Source of the DNA: PBB1 sp965229345
GTDB lineage: Bacteria; Pseudomonadota; Gammaproteobacteria; Burkholderiales; Burkholderiaceae_C
NCBI GenBank assembly: GCA_965229345.1
Contig: OZ245872.1
Span: forward strand, 2,294,001-2,358,000
Length of the DNA: 64,000 bases
Reading direction: 5' to 3'
The position numbers and the translations under genes are program-made. A model generated the notes under the pieces. It was not told the origin of the DNA, searched no databases, and saw only the letters and a list, made by a program, of their open reading frames with translations. This document shows positions 27,900 through 37,334 of the stretch, piece after piece. How positions within the stretch are numbered: the first letter of the stretch is position 1; each line of letters begins with the position of its first letter.

Positions 27900-30332
27900 A
27901 TGAGCGTTGTCGACTCTGCCGCGATGCGGCTGTTCTTGAAGCCTGGCATGGCCCTGATGCGGGGCTTGCGATTCCGTTCCAAGATCGTGCTGATGGCGAT
28001 CGTGCTGATCGCTCCGCTGTCCTGGCTGACCGGCCAGGCCCTGCTCGCATCGCACGAATCGCTCGAAGCCACGCGGCTCGAAGCACGCGGGAATCCGCTG
28101 CTGCACCTGAGCTTCGACGTGGTCACGCAGATCCAGAAGCACCGCGGGCTGCTCAATCGTCAGCTGGCGGGCGACACCGGCGTCGGTGGCGAACTTGCCA
28201 AGACACGCTCCGACTTGAAGGCCGCCGAGGGCGCGCTGCAATCGGCACTGCTGGAACGGCCCGAGTTCGAACTCGGCGCCCTCTGGCAACCGGTGCGGCG
28301 GGTGATCGACCGGTTGGTGCAAGGCGAGGTCCCGGGCAACGCGGCGCAAAGCTTCCGGTTGCACACCGAACAGATCGAGGCCATGCGTGGCCTGATCACG
28401 CGGACCGCCGAGGTCAGCGGACTGCTGCTGGACCCTGAAGGCCCTCCGTTTCATTTGATGCATTTCTCGGTGGAGCCGCTGGTCGCCTGGACCGAAGCGC
28501 TCGGCCAGCTGCGCGGCCGCGGTGCGGCACTGCTTCGCAAGGGCGAGGCCAGCGCCGAAGACCACGCCGAGATCGTCGCGCAGGTGCGTGTGCTCAATCA
28601 CGTCGCCGCCTCGGCCGAGGAAATCGTGGCGGCGCTCAAGCGCGCCGGCGAACCCGCCCCGGAAGGCTTCGACGCCGCGCTGGCCAGCACCCGCGACTAC
28701 GCCCATCTCGCCGAGTCGACCTTGGCGGCCGGCCCGCTGACGGGCAGCGCCGCGGCCTATTTCGATGCCGGCACGGCTGCCATCACCCAAGCCTTGGGCA
28801 CCGGTCAATCGGCGATCCAGCGGCTGCAGACCCTGCTCGATCAACGGGCCAACCACCTGCAAACCCTGTGGCTGCTCCAACTGGCGGTCGGCATCGGCAC
28901 CGTGGTCGGCGTCGCGTACCTGACGGCGGTGTTCTTTCGCACCTCGTTCGGTGCCATCAGCGCACTCCAGCGCTCGGTCAATCTGTTGGCTGCCGGCGAC
29001 TTCGCATTGCAGGTTCGTCTGCGCGGCACCGATGAGTTGTCGGTGGTGGGGCAGTCGCTCGATGCCATGACCGGCCGGCTGTCCGAGATGGTGGCCGACG
29101 TTCGCAGCAACTCGTCGATGGTGGCGCAAGCCGGCCTGAGCCTGGCGTCAGACACCAAGGCCCTGTCGGAGCGCACCGAGGCGCAGGCCTCCAGCCTGGA
29201 ACAGACCACCGCCAGCGTCGAAGAACTGAGCAACGCCGTGCGCAAGAACGCGCAAGGCGCCGAAGCCGCCAGCGGCATGGCCGCCAGGGTGCAGACGATC
29301 GCCGAACAGGGAGGCAGCGCTATCCAGTCGGCCGTGACGGCGATGCAGGACATCCAATCGAGCTCGAGCCGTGTGCAGGAGATCGTCGGCGTGATCGAGG
29401 CGCTGTCTTTCCAGACCAACATCCTGGCCTTGAATGCGGCCGTCGAGGCGGCACGCGCCGGCGAGCAGGGCAGGGGCTTCGCGGTGGTGGCGTCCGAGGT
29501 TCGATCGTTGGCGCAGCGCAGCGCCGAGTCGGCACGCGAGATCAAGTCGCTTATCGCTGCATCGTCCCAGCACGTCAGCAGCGGTGTCACGCAGATCGGT
29601 GGCGCCAGCCAGACCTTCGCCGAGATCGTGCAGGGCATCCGCGACGTGGCCACCCGGGTTCACGAGATCAAGACCAGCACCGCCGAACAAAGCAGTGGTC
29701 TCGACCAGGTCGCTCAGGCCGTGCGCCACATCGACGAGATCACGCAGCGCAATGCGCAGATGGTCGAATCCGCGTTCAAGAGCTCGTCGCAGCTCAGCGG
29801 CCGGGCCGAACTGCTGAGCGCCGCCGTGTCGAACTTCAAGCTGCGCCAAGGCAGCGCCGACGAGGCATTCGCCCTGGTCCGCAAGGCCGTCGAGATGTAC
29901 CGACGGGCGGGCCCTGCGGCACTCGGCCAGATCACCGAGGCGATGAACGGCTTGAGCGATCGCGACATGTATGTGTTCGCCTTCGACCGGCAGGGCATCT
30001 ACCGCGCCTTCGCCGGCAAGACCGAGAAGGTGGGCACCTCGGTGCGCGCGGTGCCCGGCGTCAACGGCGACAAACTGGTGAAGGACGCATTCGAACAAGC
30101 GGCCCACGGGGGCGGCTGGGTCGACTACGACTTCGCCAATCCGCAGACAGGCAAGCTCGGCTTGAAGACCTCGTACGTCGAACCGGTGACGCCTGATCTG
30201 GTGATCGGTTGCGGGGTCTACAAGGCACGCGGCACATCGGACGCGCCGTTGCCGCGCGGCATGGGGGGGATGTCCAGCCCCGAGGCCCGACGCGCGCCAG
30301 CCACCACCGCGACATCGCTGGCGCCAGCCTGA
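27900..30332 (+). CDS. methyl-accepting chemotaxis protein with C-terminal Cache-like domain
   Basis: 810 residues. TM1 lies at about 31-50 (VLMAIVLIAPLSWLTGQALL), then a helical periplasmic region, TM2 at about 321-345 and a HAMP at about 346-400. The signalling coiled coil with the hairpin tip (VIEALSFQTNILALNAAVEA, then ARAGEQGRGFAVVASEVRSL) is near residue 500. The unusual part is a further domain after the signalling region (about 656-777: DMYVFAFDRQGIYRAFAG, GGWVDYDFANPQTGKLGLKT), similar to single Cache domains, which would be cytoplasmic here. The start was chosen because GGAG lies 6 nt upstream; an earlier ATG at 27861 lacks one. Confidence 0.85.
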   Translation: MSVVDSAAMRLFLKPGMALMRGLRFRSKIVLMAIVLIAPLSWLTGQALLASHESLEATRLEARGNPLLHLSFDVVTQIQKHRGLLNRQLAGDTGVGGELAKTRSDLKAAEGALQSALLERPEFELGALWQPVRRVIDRLVQGEVPGNAAQSFRLHTEQIEAMRGLITRTAEVSGLLLDPEGPPFHLMHFSVEPLVAWTEALGQLRGRGAALLRKGEASAEDHAEIVAQVRVLNHVAASAEEIVAALKRAGEPAPEGFDAALASTRDYAHLAESTLAAGPLTGSAAAYFDAGTAAITQALGTGQSAIQRLQTLLDQRANHLQTLWLLQLAVGIGTVVGVAYLTAVFFRTSFGAISALQRSVNLLAAGDFALQVRLRGTDELSVVGQSLDAMTGRLSEMVADVRSNSSMVAQAGLSLASDTKALSERTEAQASSLEQTTASVEELSNAVRKNAQGAEAASGMAARVQTIAEQGGSAIQSAVTAMQDIQSSSSRVQEIVGVIEALSFQTNILALNAAVEAARAGEQGRGFAVVASEVRSLAQRSAESAREIKSLIAASSQHVSSGVTQIGGASQTFAEIVQGIRDVATRVHEIKTSTAEQSSGLDQVAQAVRHIDEITQRNAQMVESAFKSSSQLSGRAELLSAAVSNFKLRQGSADEAFALVRKAVEMYRRAGPAALGQITEAMNGLSDRDMYVFAFDRQGIYRAFAGKTEKVGTSVRAVPGVNGDKLVKDAFEQAAHGGGWVDYDFANPQTGKLGLKTSYVEPVTPDLVIGCGVYKARGTSDAPLPRGMGGMSSPEARRAPATTATSLAPA

Positions 30333-30372
30333 GGCAGGGCGCCGCGCGCACAGGGCCTGCCAGCGCAGCGCC

Positions 30373-30401
30373 TTGACGCTCTGGCGCGGGGTCGATACCA
30401 C
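30373..30401 (+). promoter_or_regulatory. possible promoter of the dienelactone hydrolase gene
   Basis: TTGACG (30373-30378), a 17-bp spacer, TACCAC (30396-30401), 71 bp before the ATG. The -10 element is weak. Confidence 0.3.
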
Positions 30402-30471
30402 TACAGTACGGCGAGGTCGTGACCGCAAGCAAGTGGCTCCTTGCGGCACCCCTTGACGCACAGGAGTGGCG

Positions 30472-31374
30472 ATGAAGCTGATGGACTATGGGTTGGCGCC
30501 GATCGATTTCCAGAACCCGACGGCCGCAGACGCCTCGGCACCCAACGACGGACTGTCTCGGCGCACGTTCGTGATGACCTCGCTGGCCTCGGGATTCGCC
30601 GTGGCCGCGAACCCGGTGATGGCCGAGGTGATCACCACCGACACCAAGGGACTGGTGGCAGGCGAGGTCAGCATCCCCGTGGCCGATGGCCATCTCCCGG
30701 CTTACCGCGCCATGCCGGCCCAGCCGGGCAAGCACCCCGTGGTGCTGGTGGTGCAGGAAATCTTCGGCGTGCACGAGCACATCAAGGACGTGTGCCGCCG
30801 TTACGCCAAGCGGGGCTACTTCGCCATCGCCCCCGAGCTCTTTGCGCGCCAGGGCGACATGTCGAAGATGACCGACATCGGCCAGATCTTGTCGACGGTC
30901 GTGGCCAAGGTGCCCGATGCGCAGGTCAATGACGATCTCGATGCCACCGTGGCCTACGCCCGCGCCAGCGGGCACGCCCAGGCCGATCGGCTGGGGTTGG
31001 TCGGTTTCTGCTGGGGTGGCCGCGCCGCCTGGGTGTACGCCAGACACAACCCGAAGCTGAAGGCGGCGGTGGCGTACTACGGTCTGCTCGAAGGGATGAA
31101 GTCGGACATCAAGCCGCAAGACCCGATCGATTTCGCCAGCGAATTGAAGGTGCCCGTATTGGGGCTGTACGCCGGCACCGATGCGTACGTGAAAGCCGAG
31201 ACCGTCGAGAAGATGAGCGCAGGCTTGCGCCGATCCGGCAGTGGCTCGGAGATCGTCGTCTTCCCGGGCGTCGATCACGGCTTCAACGCCGACTACCGCC
31301 CGAGCTACGACCGGACTGCGGCCACCTATGCCGCCAAGCTGGCGCGCGACTGGCTGAAGGAGCACGGCGTCTGA
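30472..31374 (+). CDS. dienelactone hydrolase family protein with Tat-type signal
   Basis: 300 residues. A twin-arginine motif SRRTFVMTSLASGFAVAANP near residues 30-50 predicts Tat export. The alpha/beta hydrolase core has the family triad: Cys in GFCWGGRAAW, Asp in YAGTDAYVKA, His in PGVDHGFNAD. Dienelactone hydrolases open lactones in chloroaromatic breakdown, but exported members are usually of unknown substrate. The AGGAG site before ATG 30472 sets the start. Confidence 0.85.
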   Translation: MKLMDYGLAPIDFQNPTAADASAPNDGLSRRTFVMTSLASGFAVAANPVMAEVITTDTKGLVAGEVSIPVADGHLPAYRAMPAQPGKHPVVLVVQEIFGVHEHIKDVCRRYAKRGYFAIAPELFARQGDMSKMTDIGQILSTVVAKVPDAQVNDDLDATVAYARASGHAQADRLGLVGFCWGGRAAWVYARHNPKLKAAVAYYGLLEGMKSDIKPQDPIDFASELKVPVLGLYAGTDAYVKAETVEKMSAGLRRSGSGSEIVVFPGVDHGFNADYRPSYDRTAATYAAKLARDWLKEHGV

Positions 31375-31405
31375 TCAGCAGCCCGCCGCAGATCTCACCG
31401 GATTG

Positions 31406-31427
31406 AAGGACCTGCGGGTCCTTTTTT
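31406..31427 (+). terminator. intrinsic terminator after dienelactone hydrolase gene
   Basis: AAGGACC / GGTCCTT stem (7 bp, 4-nt loop) running into a T-tract (TTTTTT counting stem bases), 32 bp after the stop. Confidence 0.8.
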
Positions 31428-31577
31428 GTTGGGGGAAGTGAATCCACCGAACCTCGGAGCGCTCGGGGCAGGGTATGGTGCGAAAACCTGCCCTTGCGTG
31501 CGGGCTGAGCAGGAACGTGCACGCTCGCAACGCATCTCCCCATCGCAAGCGGTGGGAGTGGAACTGAAAGATCCGCC

Positions 31578-34500
31578 ATGGAATTTCTGACTTCGTTCTT
31601 TGGACGTGCGGGCTTTCTGCCCCATGGCTACTGCTTCACCTGGTCGCCCAGCGTGCTTTGGACCATGGTGGGGTCGGACGCCATCATTGCCGCCGCCTAC
31701 TTCTCCATCCCCATCGCGCTTGTGACCTTCGTGCGCAAGCGCGGCGATTCGACGCTGAACTCGATGGCATTGCTGTTCAGTGCCTTCATCTTCGCGTGCG
31801 GCATCACGCATGTGATGGACATCTGGACCATCTGGCGGCCCGATTACGGCCTGCAGGCGCTCACCAAGGCCGGCACCGCAGGGGTGTCGCTGATCACCGC
31901 GCTGGCGATCTGGCCCTTGATTCCCAAGGCGCTGAAGATCCCCTCGATCGAACGGCTCAATGCCGCCATCGCCTCGCTCGAAGCCGAGGTCAAGAAGCGG
32001 CGCAGTGCCGAAGAGCAGCTCACCGAGATCCAGCAGAGCCTGGCTGTCACCTTGACCAGCATCGGCGCGGGCTTCATCGCCACCGACCGCGAGGGCCGGG
32101 TCAGCCGCATGAACGCCGTCGCGGAACGGGTCACGGGCTGGTCGCAGGCCGAAGCGAGACAACAGTCCGTGTGGCAGGTGTTCGACCGCGACGACCGTCC
32201 GCCGTCCTACCTGACGACCAACCCCGTCGACCTGATGATCGAACTCGGCATCACGGTCGACACCGTGCATCGGCACACCGCGGTGGCCAGAGACGGCACC
32301 CGACGGCCGGTCGAGGTGCGGGCGGCGCTGACGCATGCCGAGGACGGCTCGGTGCTGGGGATGGCGATGATCATTCGCGACCTGACCTTCCAGGTGCGTG
32401 CAGAGGCCGAGTCGAACCTGCTGGCCGCCATCGTCGAATCCTCCAACGACGCCATCGTCGGCAAGACACTCGACGGGCGCATCACCAGCTGGAACCAAGG
32501 CGCACAGGCGATGTTCGACTACTCGGCCGACGAGGCGATCGGGCAGTCGATTCAGAGGCTGATTCCGGAGGAGCTGGCCGCCGAAGAGTTGCGCATCATG
32601 GACAGTGTGCGCAATGGCGAGCGGGTACCCGCCTTCGACACCGTGCGCGTGGCCAAGGACGGCCGGCGGCTGGAGGTGTCGATCACCGTGTCGCCGATCC
32701 GCGATGGCGAGGGCCGCATCGTCGGCGCCTCGAAGATCGCCCGCGATGTGACCCGCCAGCGACGTGCCGAGGCGGCGCTGCGCGACAGCGAAGCACGGCT
32801 GCGCTTCACGCTCGAGGCTGCGGCCATCGGTGACTGGGATCTCGATCTCTCGACCGGGCAGGTGCGGCGTTCGTTGCGGCACGACCGCTGCTTCGGCTAC
32901 GACCAACTTCAGCCCGACTGGACGTTCGACACCTTCATCGAGCATGTGCACCCCGAAGACCGCGATGAGGTGGCCCACAGCCTGCATGTGGCCCTCACGG
33001 GTGTGCGGCCCTGGCATGTTCAGTGCCGCGTGATCTGGCCCGATGGCAGCGTGCATTGGATCAGTGCACACGGAAAAGTGCAGGCTGCTGAGGGGCGTTC
33101 CAAGCGGATGCTGGGAATCATCACCGAGGTCACCGAGCAGCGGCTGGCCGAAGACATCCGGTTGAAGGCACAGCGCCTGGAGACGGAGAACCGGCAGATC
33201 CAGGAAGCCAACCGCCTGAAGAGCCAGTTCCTGGCCAACATGTCGCATGAACTGCGCACGCCGCTCAATGCGGTGATCGGCTTCGCGGATCTGCTGCAGT
33301 CCGGCACGGTGCCCTCCGACACGCCCAAGCATGGCCAGTTTCTGGGCCACATCGCGAGCAGTGGGCGGCATCTGCTGCAGTTGATCAACGATGTGCTGGA
33401 CCTGTCCAAGGTCGAGTCCGGCAAATTCGAATTCTTCCCCGAGCCGCTGAAGCTGCCCACGCTGCTGACAGAGGTGATCGATGTGCTGCACACCGCCATC
33501 CAGCGCAAGCACATCCACGTCTTCACCCACATCGATCCGGAGCTGACCGGCCTGCACCTCGACGCTTCACGGCTCAAGCAGGTGCTCTACAACTACCTGT
33601 CGAACGCCATCAAGTTCACCCCGGATGGCGGCACAGTCTCGGTGCACGCGTTGGCGCAAGGCGCCGATCATTTCCGGATCGAGGTGCACGACACCGGCAT
33701 CGGCATCAGCGAGGACAACCTGCTGCGCCTGTTCGTCGAGTTCCAGCAGCTGGATGCGGGCTACAGCAAGCAGCACCAGGGTACCGGCCTCGGCCTGGCG
33801 CTGACGCGCCGTCTTGTCGAGGCACAGGGTGGCAGCGTGGGCGTGCGCAGCACCGTGGGCGTGGGCAGCGTGTTCCATGTGGTGCTCAATCGTGTGCACG
33901 GTACCGATGCGCATCGGGTCACCGCCATGGCCCAGGGGTCGACGGCGTACCGGGTGCTGGTGATCGAGCCCGACCCTCGGCTTTCCGCGCAGATGGTGCA
34001 GGCACTGGCGGCCTCCGGTATCCAGGCCGACGCGGCCTCCACAGGCGCGCTGGCGCTGGCCCAGGCGCGCAGCAGCGCCTACGCTGCCATCACCCTCGGT
34101 CTGCGGCTGCCCGACCAGCCCGGATTGAGCGCACTCGACGGCATCCGGCGCGAAGGGGCCAGTTGCGACTCGCCCGTGGTCGGGATGTCGATTCCGGCCG
34201 ACGATGGCGCCTCGGCCACCTTCGCCATCACCGATGTCCTGTGCAAACCGATACACAGCGACGAGATCCTGAAGGCGATGGCGCGCTTCCGCGGCCCGGC
34301 CTCACGCACGACCACCGTGATGGTGGTGGACGATGATCCACGCGCGTTGGACCTGATGCAGGCCACGCTCGCCGCCATCGGCATCAATGCGGTGTGCGTG
34401 CCCGATGGCCGCGAGGCACTGCGCACATTGGGGCACCATCGGCCCGACGCGATGATCCTCGACCTGATGATGCCGGGGTTCGATGGTTTCGAGGTGCTGG

Positions 34501-34700
34501 CGGCCTTGCGCCAGGAGTCCGAATGGCGCGATCTGCCGGTGTTCATCTGGACCAGCATGATGCTGACCGAAGCCGAATATGCGCAACTGTCGGCGTCGGC
34601 GCGCCAGATCCTGAGCAAGGGCGGCGGAACGATCCCATCCTGGCTGCACACCCTGGGCGTGACGCGCACCGTCCCGTTGCTGTCGGCCGCATCGAGCTGA
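31578..34700 (+). CDS. hybrid sensor kinase with ethylene-receptor-type Cu(I)-binding membrane domain
   Basis: 1,040 residues. The N-terminal three-helix membrane domain resembles plant ETR1 and keeps, at a constant offset of nine, ETR1 Asp25, Tyr32, Ile35, Pro36, Cys65 and His69 as Asp34, Tyr41, Ile44, Pro45, Cys74 and His78 (AYFSIPIAL; FACGITHVMDIWTIW). Cys65 and His69 bind Cu(I) in ETR1. A coiled coil, three PAS regions (about 150-260, 275-390, 400-520), HisKA with SHELRTP (His557) and an ATPase domain (DTGIGI, GTGLGLAL) follow. Next come a receiver lacking its Asp (Gly841) and an intact receiver (Asp962). It would autophosphorylate on His557; the signal could be copper, ethylene or redox. 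Confidence 0.88.
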   Translation: MEFLTSFFGRAGFLPHGYCFTWSPSVLWTMVGSDAIIAAAYFSIPIALVTFVRKRGDSTLNSMALLFSAFIFACGITHVMDIWTIWRPDYGLQALTKAGTAGVSLITALAIWPLIPKALKIPSIERLNAAIASLEAEVKKRRSAEEQLTEIQQSLAVTLTSIGAGFIATDREGRVSRMNAVAERVTGWSQAEARQQSVWQVFDRDDRPPSYLTTNPVDLMIELGITVDTVHRHTAVARDGTRRPVEVRAALTHAEDGSVLGMAMIIRDLTFQVRAEAESNLLAAIVESSNDAIVGKTLDGRITSWNQGAQAMFDYSADEAIGQSIQRLIPEELAAEELRIMDSVRNGERVPAFDTVRVAKDGRRLEVSITVSPIRDGEGRIVGASKIARDVTRQRRAEAALRDSEARLRFTLEAAAIGDWDLDLSTGQVRRSLRHDRCFGYDQLQPDWTFDTFIEHVHPEDRDEVAHSLHVALTGVRPWHVQCRVIWPDGSVHWISAHGKVQAAEGRSKRMLGIITEVTEQRLAEDIRLKAQRLETENRQIQEANRLKSQFLANMSHELRTPLNAVIGFADLLQSGTVPSDTPKHGQFLGHIASSGRHLLQLINDVLDLSKVESGKFEFFPEPLKLPTLLTEVIDVLHTAIQRKHIHVFTHIDPELTGLHLDASRLKQVLYNYLSNAIKFTPDGGTVSVHALAQGADHFRIEVHDTGIGISEDNLLRLFVEFQQLDAGYSKQHQGTGLGLALTRRLVEAQGGSVGVRSTVGVGSVFHVVLNRVHGTDAHRVTAMAQGSTAYRVLVIEPDPRLSAQMVQALAASGIQADAASTGALALAQARSSAYAAITLGLRLPDQPGLSALDGIRREGASCDSPVVGMSIPADDGASATFAITDVLCKPIHSDEILKAMARFRGPASRTTTVMVVDDDPRALDLMQATLAAIGINAVCVPDGREALRTLGHHRPDAMILDLMMPGFDGFEVLAALRQESEWRDLPVFIWTSMMLTEAEYAQLSASARQILSKGGGTIPSWLHTLGVTRTVPLLSAASS

Positions 34701-34702
34701 TC

Positions 34703-35074
34703 ATGGTGGCCCCACGCGTGCTGGTCGTCGACGACAACGCCATCAACGTGGAGCTGGTCCGGTATGTACTCGAGCACGATGGCTTCACGGTCGAATCGGC
34801 ACCCGACGCGCACGAGGCGCTGCAGCGCATCCGCAGCTTCCAGCCCGAGCTGGTTCTGATGGACATCCAGATGCCGGGCATGGATGGCCTTGAACTGACA
34901 CAGATCCTGAAGACCGACCCGTTGCTGCAGCATATCGTCGTGGTGGCCTTCACCGCCTATGCGATGCGAGGCGACGAGGCCAAGATGCTTGCCGCGGGCT
35001 GCAACGGCTACCTGTCCAAGCCGATCGATGTGCACACGTTTGCAGCCAGCGTCCGTACGCTCCTGACGGCCTGA
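34703..35074 (+). CDS. single-domain response regulator (CheY/DivK-like)
   Basis: 123 residues containing only a receiver domain. Acidic pocket VVDDN, phospho-acceptor Asp54 in LMDIQMPGMDG, Thr in AFTAY and Lys in YLSKPID are all present. It starts 2 nt after the hybrid kinase stop, so the two are almost certainly partners. With no DNA-binding output, it must act by protein contact or as part of a phosphorelay. Confidence 0.9.
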   Translation: MVAPRVLVVDDNAINVELVRYVLEHDGFTVESAPDAHEALQRIRSFQPELVLMDIQMPGMDGLELTQILKTDPLLQHIVVVAFTAYAMRGDEAKMLAAGCNGYLSKPIDVHTFAASVRTLLTA

Positions 35075-35075
35075 C

Positions 35076-36017
35076 TCAGGGCAGCGGGTAACGCCGCGTC
35101 GCAGCGCCGGCCTTCATCACCTGGCCCGGTACCGGATGACCGACGATGTCCGGGAGTTGCCGCGCCAGCGTCAACAGCCGCTCCAGATCGACGCCGGTGT
35201 GACGCCCCATGGCCTCGAACATGTGCACCATGTCCTCGGTGCAGACATTGCCACTGGCACCGGGTGCGAACGGGCAGCCGCCCAGGCCACCGAGCGAGGC
35301 ATCGAAGTGGGTGATGCCGACCTCGAGCGCCGCCAGCGCATTGGCCAGGCCCATGGCCCGGGTGTCGTGGAAGTGCGCGGTGAAGGTCACCTCGGGCCAG
35401 CGCTCGGTCGCCGCCAGGAAAAGCCGCTTCACCTGTGCCGGATTGGCCATGCCGGTGGTGTCGCACAAGGCGATGCGGTCGATGCCCAGATCGACCAGCC
35501 GGGCGACCCATCCCAGTACGACCTCTGCAGGCACATCGCCATCGAACGGACAGCCGAACGCGGTGGACAACGACGCATTGATCGCCGCCTGGCCGGCCGC
35601 TGCACGAACGATGTCCGCGAACTGGGCCAGCGACTGCTCACGGCTCATGCGCAAGTTGGCCTGGCTGTGCGAGGCGCTGGCCGACATCACCAGGTTGAGC
35701 TCGTCGACGGCACAAGCCAGCGCCCGTTCCGCACCGCGCACATTGGGTACCAGCGCGGCGTACTCGACGCCGGGAACACGGTCGATGCCGCGCATCACCG
35801 CTTCCGCATCGGCCAGCGCCGGGATGGCCTTGGGTGAGGAAAACGACGTCACTTCGATCTTCGCAACGCCGCTGCGGCTGAGCGCATTCACCAGCTCGAT
35901 CTTGCGCTCGGTCGGTACGAACACCGGCTCGATCTGAAAGCCGTCGCGCACGCACACCTCCTGGATGCGCAGCGGTGCCCGTGCCATGGGCGAATCTTGA
36001 TGCGGAAGTGCTGTCAT
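35076..36017 (-). CDS. hydroxymethylglutaryl-CoA lyase family protein
   Basis: 313 residues. HMGL-like TIM barrel: IQEVCVRDGFQIEPVFVPT (catalytic Arg-Asp), ALCDTTGMANP, FTAHFHDTRAMGLANALAAL and the Cys-loop signature GGLGGCPFAPGASGN specific to HMG-CoA lyases. The known reaction splits HMG-CoA to acetoacetate and acetyl-CoA, as in leucine or terpene catabolism. It ends the operon XRE-cupin/flavin reductase/HMGL, with gaps of 13 and 15 nt, so the true substrate may be an analogous acyl-CoA of that pathway. Confidence 0.85.
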   Translation of the reverse strand: MTALPHQDSPMARAPLRIQEVCVRDGFQIEPVFVPTERKIELVNALSRSGVAKIEVTSFSSPKAIPALADAEAVMRGIDRVPGVEYAALVPNVRGAERALACAVDELNLVMSASASHSQANLRMSREQSLAQFADIVRAAAGQAAINASLSTAFGCPFDGDVPAEVVLGWVARLVDLGIDRIALCDTTGMANPAQVKRLFLAATERWPEVTFTAHFHDTRAMGLANALAALEVGITHFDASLGGLGGCPFAPGASGNVCTEDMVHMFEAMGRHTGVDLERLLTLARQLPDIVGHPVPGQVMKAGAATRRYPLP

Positions 36018-36032
36018 GACGAACTCGCAAAT

Positions 36033-36554
36033 TCAGGCCACGCTGTCGCCTACGGCATGCAGGCGCCCGTTGGCATAGATCAGGGGCATCACGTCATCAT
36101 GGACGTGCACCGTTTCAACGGCCGCAATGATCACCGAATGGGTGCCGACAGGCGTCACGGACACCACCCGGCAGAACAGATTGCACTGGGCGCCGTGCAG
36201 GTAGGGCAGACCGCTGGTGTTCTCGAGGCGCCAGTCGCCCGAGTCGAAGCGCTCTTCGCCCGTCTTCTGGCCACTGAAGTGCCCGACCAGCTCGTGGTGC
36301 GAAGGCATGAGCACATTGATGCAGAAGCGGCCCTGTTCGATCAACGGCGCATGCAGGCTCGCGGTCTGGTTGACGCAGATCAGCAGCGTGGGCGGGTCCA
36401 TCGTCACCGAGTTCACAGCCGTTGCGGCCATGCCGTGGCGTCGTCCGCTGGCGTCGGTCGTGCTGATCAGCGTGACGGTGGCGGCCAGACGACGCATCGC
36501 CTTGCGAAAGTCGGGCACCAGGGTGGAGGCGATTGTGTCGGTCATGTCGTTCAT
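36033..36554 (-). CDS. flavin reductase family protein (HpaC-like)
   Basis: 173 residues. Small flavin reductase/FMN-binding split barrel: FRKAMRRLAATVTLISTTDA, MAATAVNSVTMDPPTLLICV, FCINVLMPSHHELVGHFSGQ. It supplies reduced flavin to a partner monooxygenase; candidates in this window are the luciferase-like enzyme (37401) and the HpaB-like hydroxylase (42655). Confidence 0.85.
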   Translation of the reverse strand: MNDMTDTIASTLVPDFRKAMRRLAATVTLISTTDASGRRHGMAATAVNSVTMDPPTLLICVNQTASLHAPLIEQGRFCINVLMPSHHELVGHFSGQKTGEERFDSGDWRLENTSGLPYLHGAQCNLFCRVVSVTPVGTHSVIIAAVETVHVHDDVMPLIYANGRLHAVGDSVA

Positions 36555-36567
36555 CGGGTCCGCGTGA

Positions 36568-37212
36568 TCAGCGCTTTCGGGCGATCACCATGTAATAAGT
36601 GCAATCGGTCTGCGGGTCTTCGTTGACGAAGCGATACGGCGCCTGGACCTCGAAATAGATCGAGTCACCGGTGTCCAGCACATGCGGCTGTTCGTCGACG
36701 ACCACCGTCAGCCTGCCGGAACTCACGGCCAGGTATTTCTCCGTCGGCGAGGAATAGGCCGGCAGCCATCCCGTGGAGCGACCGGCCGGCAAGTGGTGCA
36801 AGACAAACTCCACCCCATTGTCAACGTGCGCCGGGGACAACATCCACCGCTCGAAGCCGGTTTCAGGATCGCGGAATGCGATCCGCCGCTCAGCGCGGAT
36901 GACGGCCACGCTCGATGAGTCGGCTTCGGCCCCGAGCAGGCTCGACAGCGAGATGCCGAACCCAGCGGCAATCCGCACGATGATGGGCAGTGTCGGGCTC
37001 TTTTCGCCGCGCTCGATGGTCGACAGCATCGCGCGACTCACGCCTGACTGCTGCGACAACTGCTCCAGCGTCAGCCCCGATCGGGCCCGCAGCGCCTTGA
37101 TGCGTTGCCCCAGGGCCAGACTGATCGCTGCGTCGGAACCCCGATCTGCCGGGGCCGCCGATTCCCGCTTGGAGCGGCCGCTGGCGCGCTCCGGTGTGCG
37201 TGGCGTAGGCAT
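36568..37212 (-). CDS. XRE-type regulator with cupin domain
   Basis: 214 residues. After a basic N-terminus comes an HTH (IKALRARSGLTLEQLSQQSG, VSRAMLSTIERGEKSPTLPI), then a cupin (LPAGRSTGWLPAYSSPTEKY, GRLTVVVDEQPHVLDTGDSI). It is the first gene of the minus-strand operon with flavin reductase and HMGL and is divergent from the monooxygenase operon, so it likely controls both through the 188-bp region between them. Confidence 0.82.
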   Translation of the reverse strand: MPTPRTPERASGRSKRESAAPADRGSDAAISLALGQRIKALRARSGLTLEQLSQQSGVSRAMLSTIERGEKSPTLPIIVRIAAGFGISLSSLLGAEADSSSVAVIRAERRIAFRDPETGFERWMLSPAHVDNGVEFVLHHLPAGRSTGWLPAYSSPTEKYLAVSSGRLTVVVDEQPHVLDTGDSIYFEVQAPYRFVNEDPQTDCTYYMVIARKR

Positions 37213-37334
37213 CGTGCTTGTTCTTCTTTAGTGGAAGCCGTGGAAACAGCGCAAGTCTACCGGTGCCGGCGCAGGGTGCGAAATACGCTCATCAACCGAT
37301 CAAATGGCGGGCCGGGATGCGGGTTCACCACGCC

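Noticed and set aside
31395..33557. A 720-codon open frame on the minus strand opposite the hybrid kinase
   Set aside because: The opposite strand has unmistakable PAS and HisKA motifs; this is an antisense shadow.
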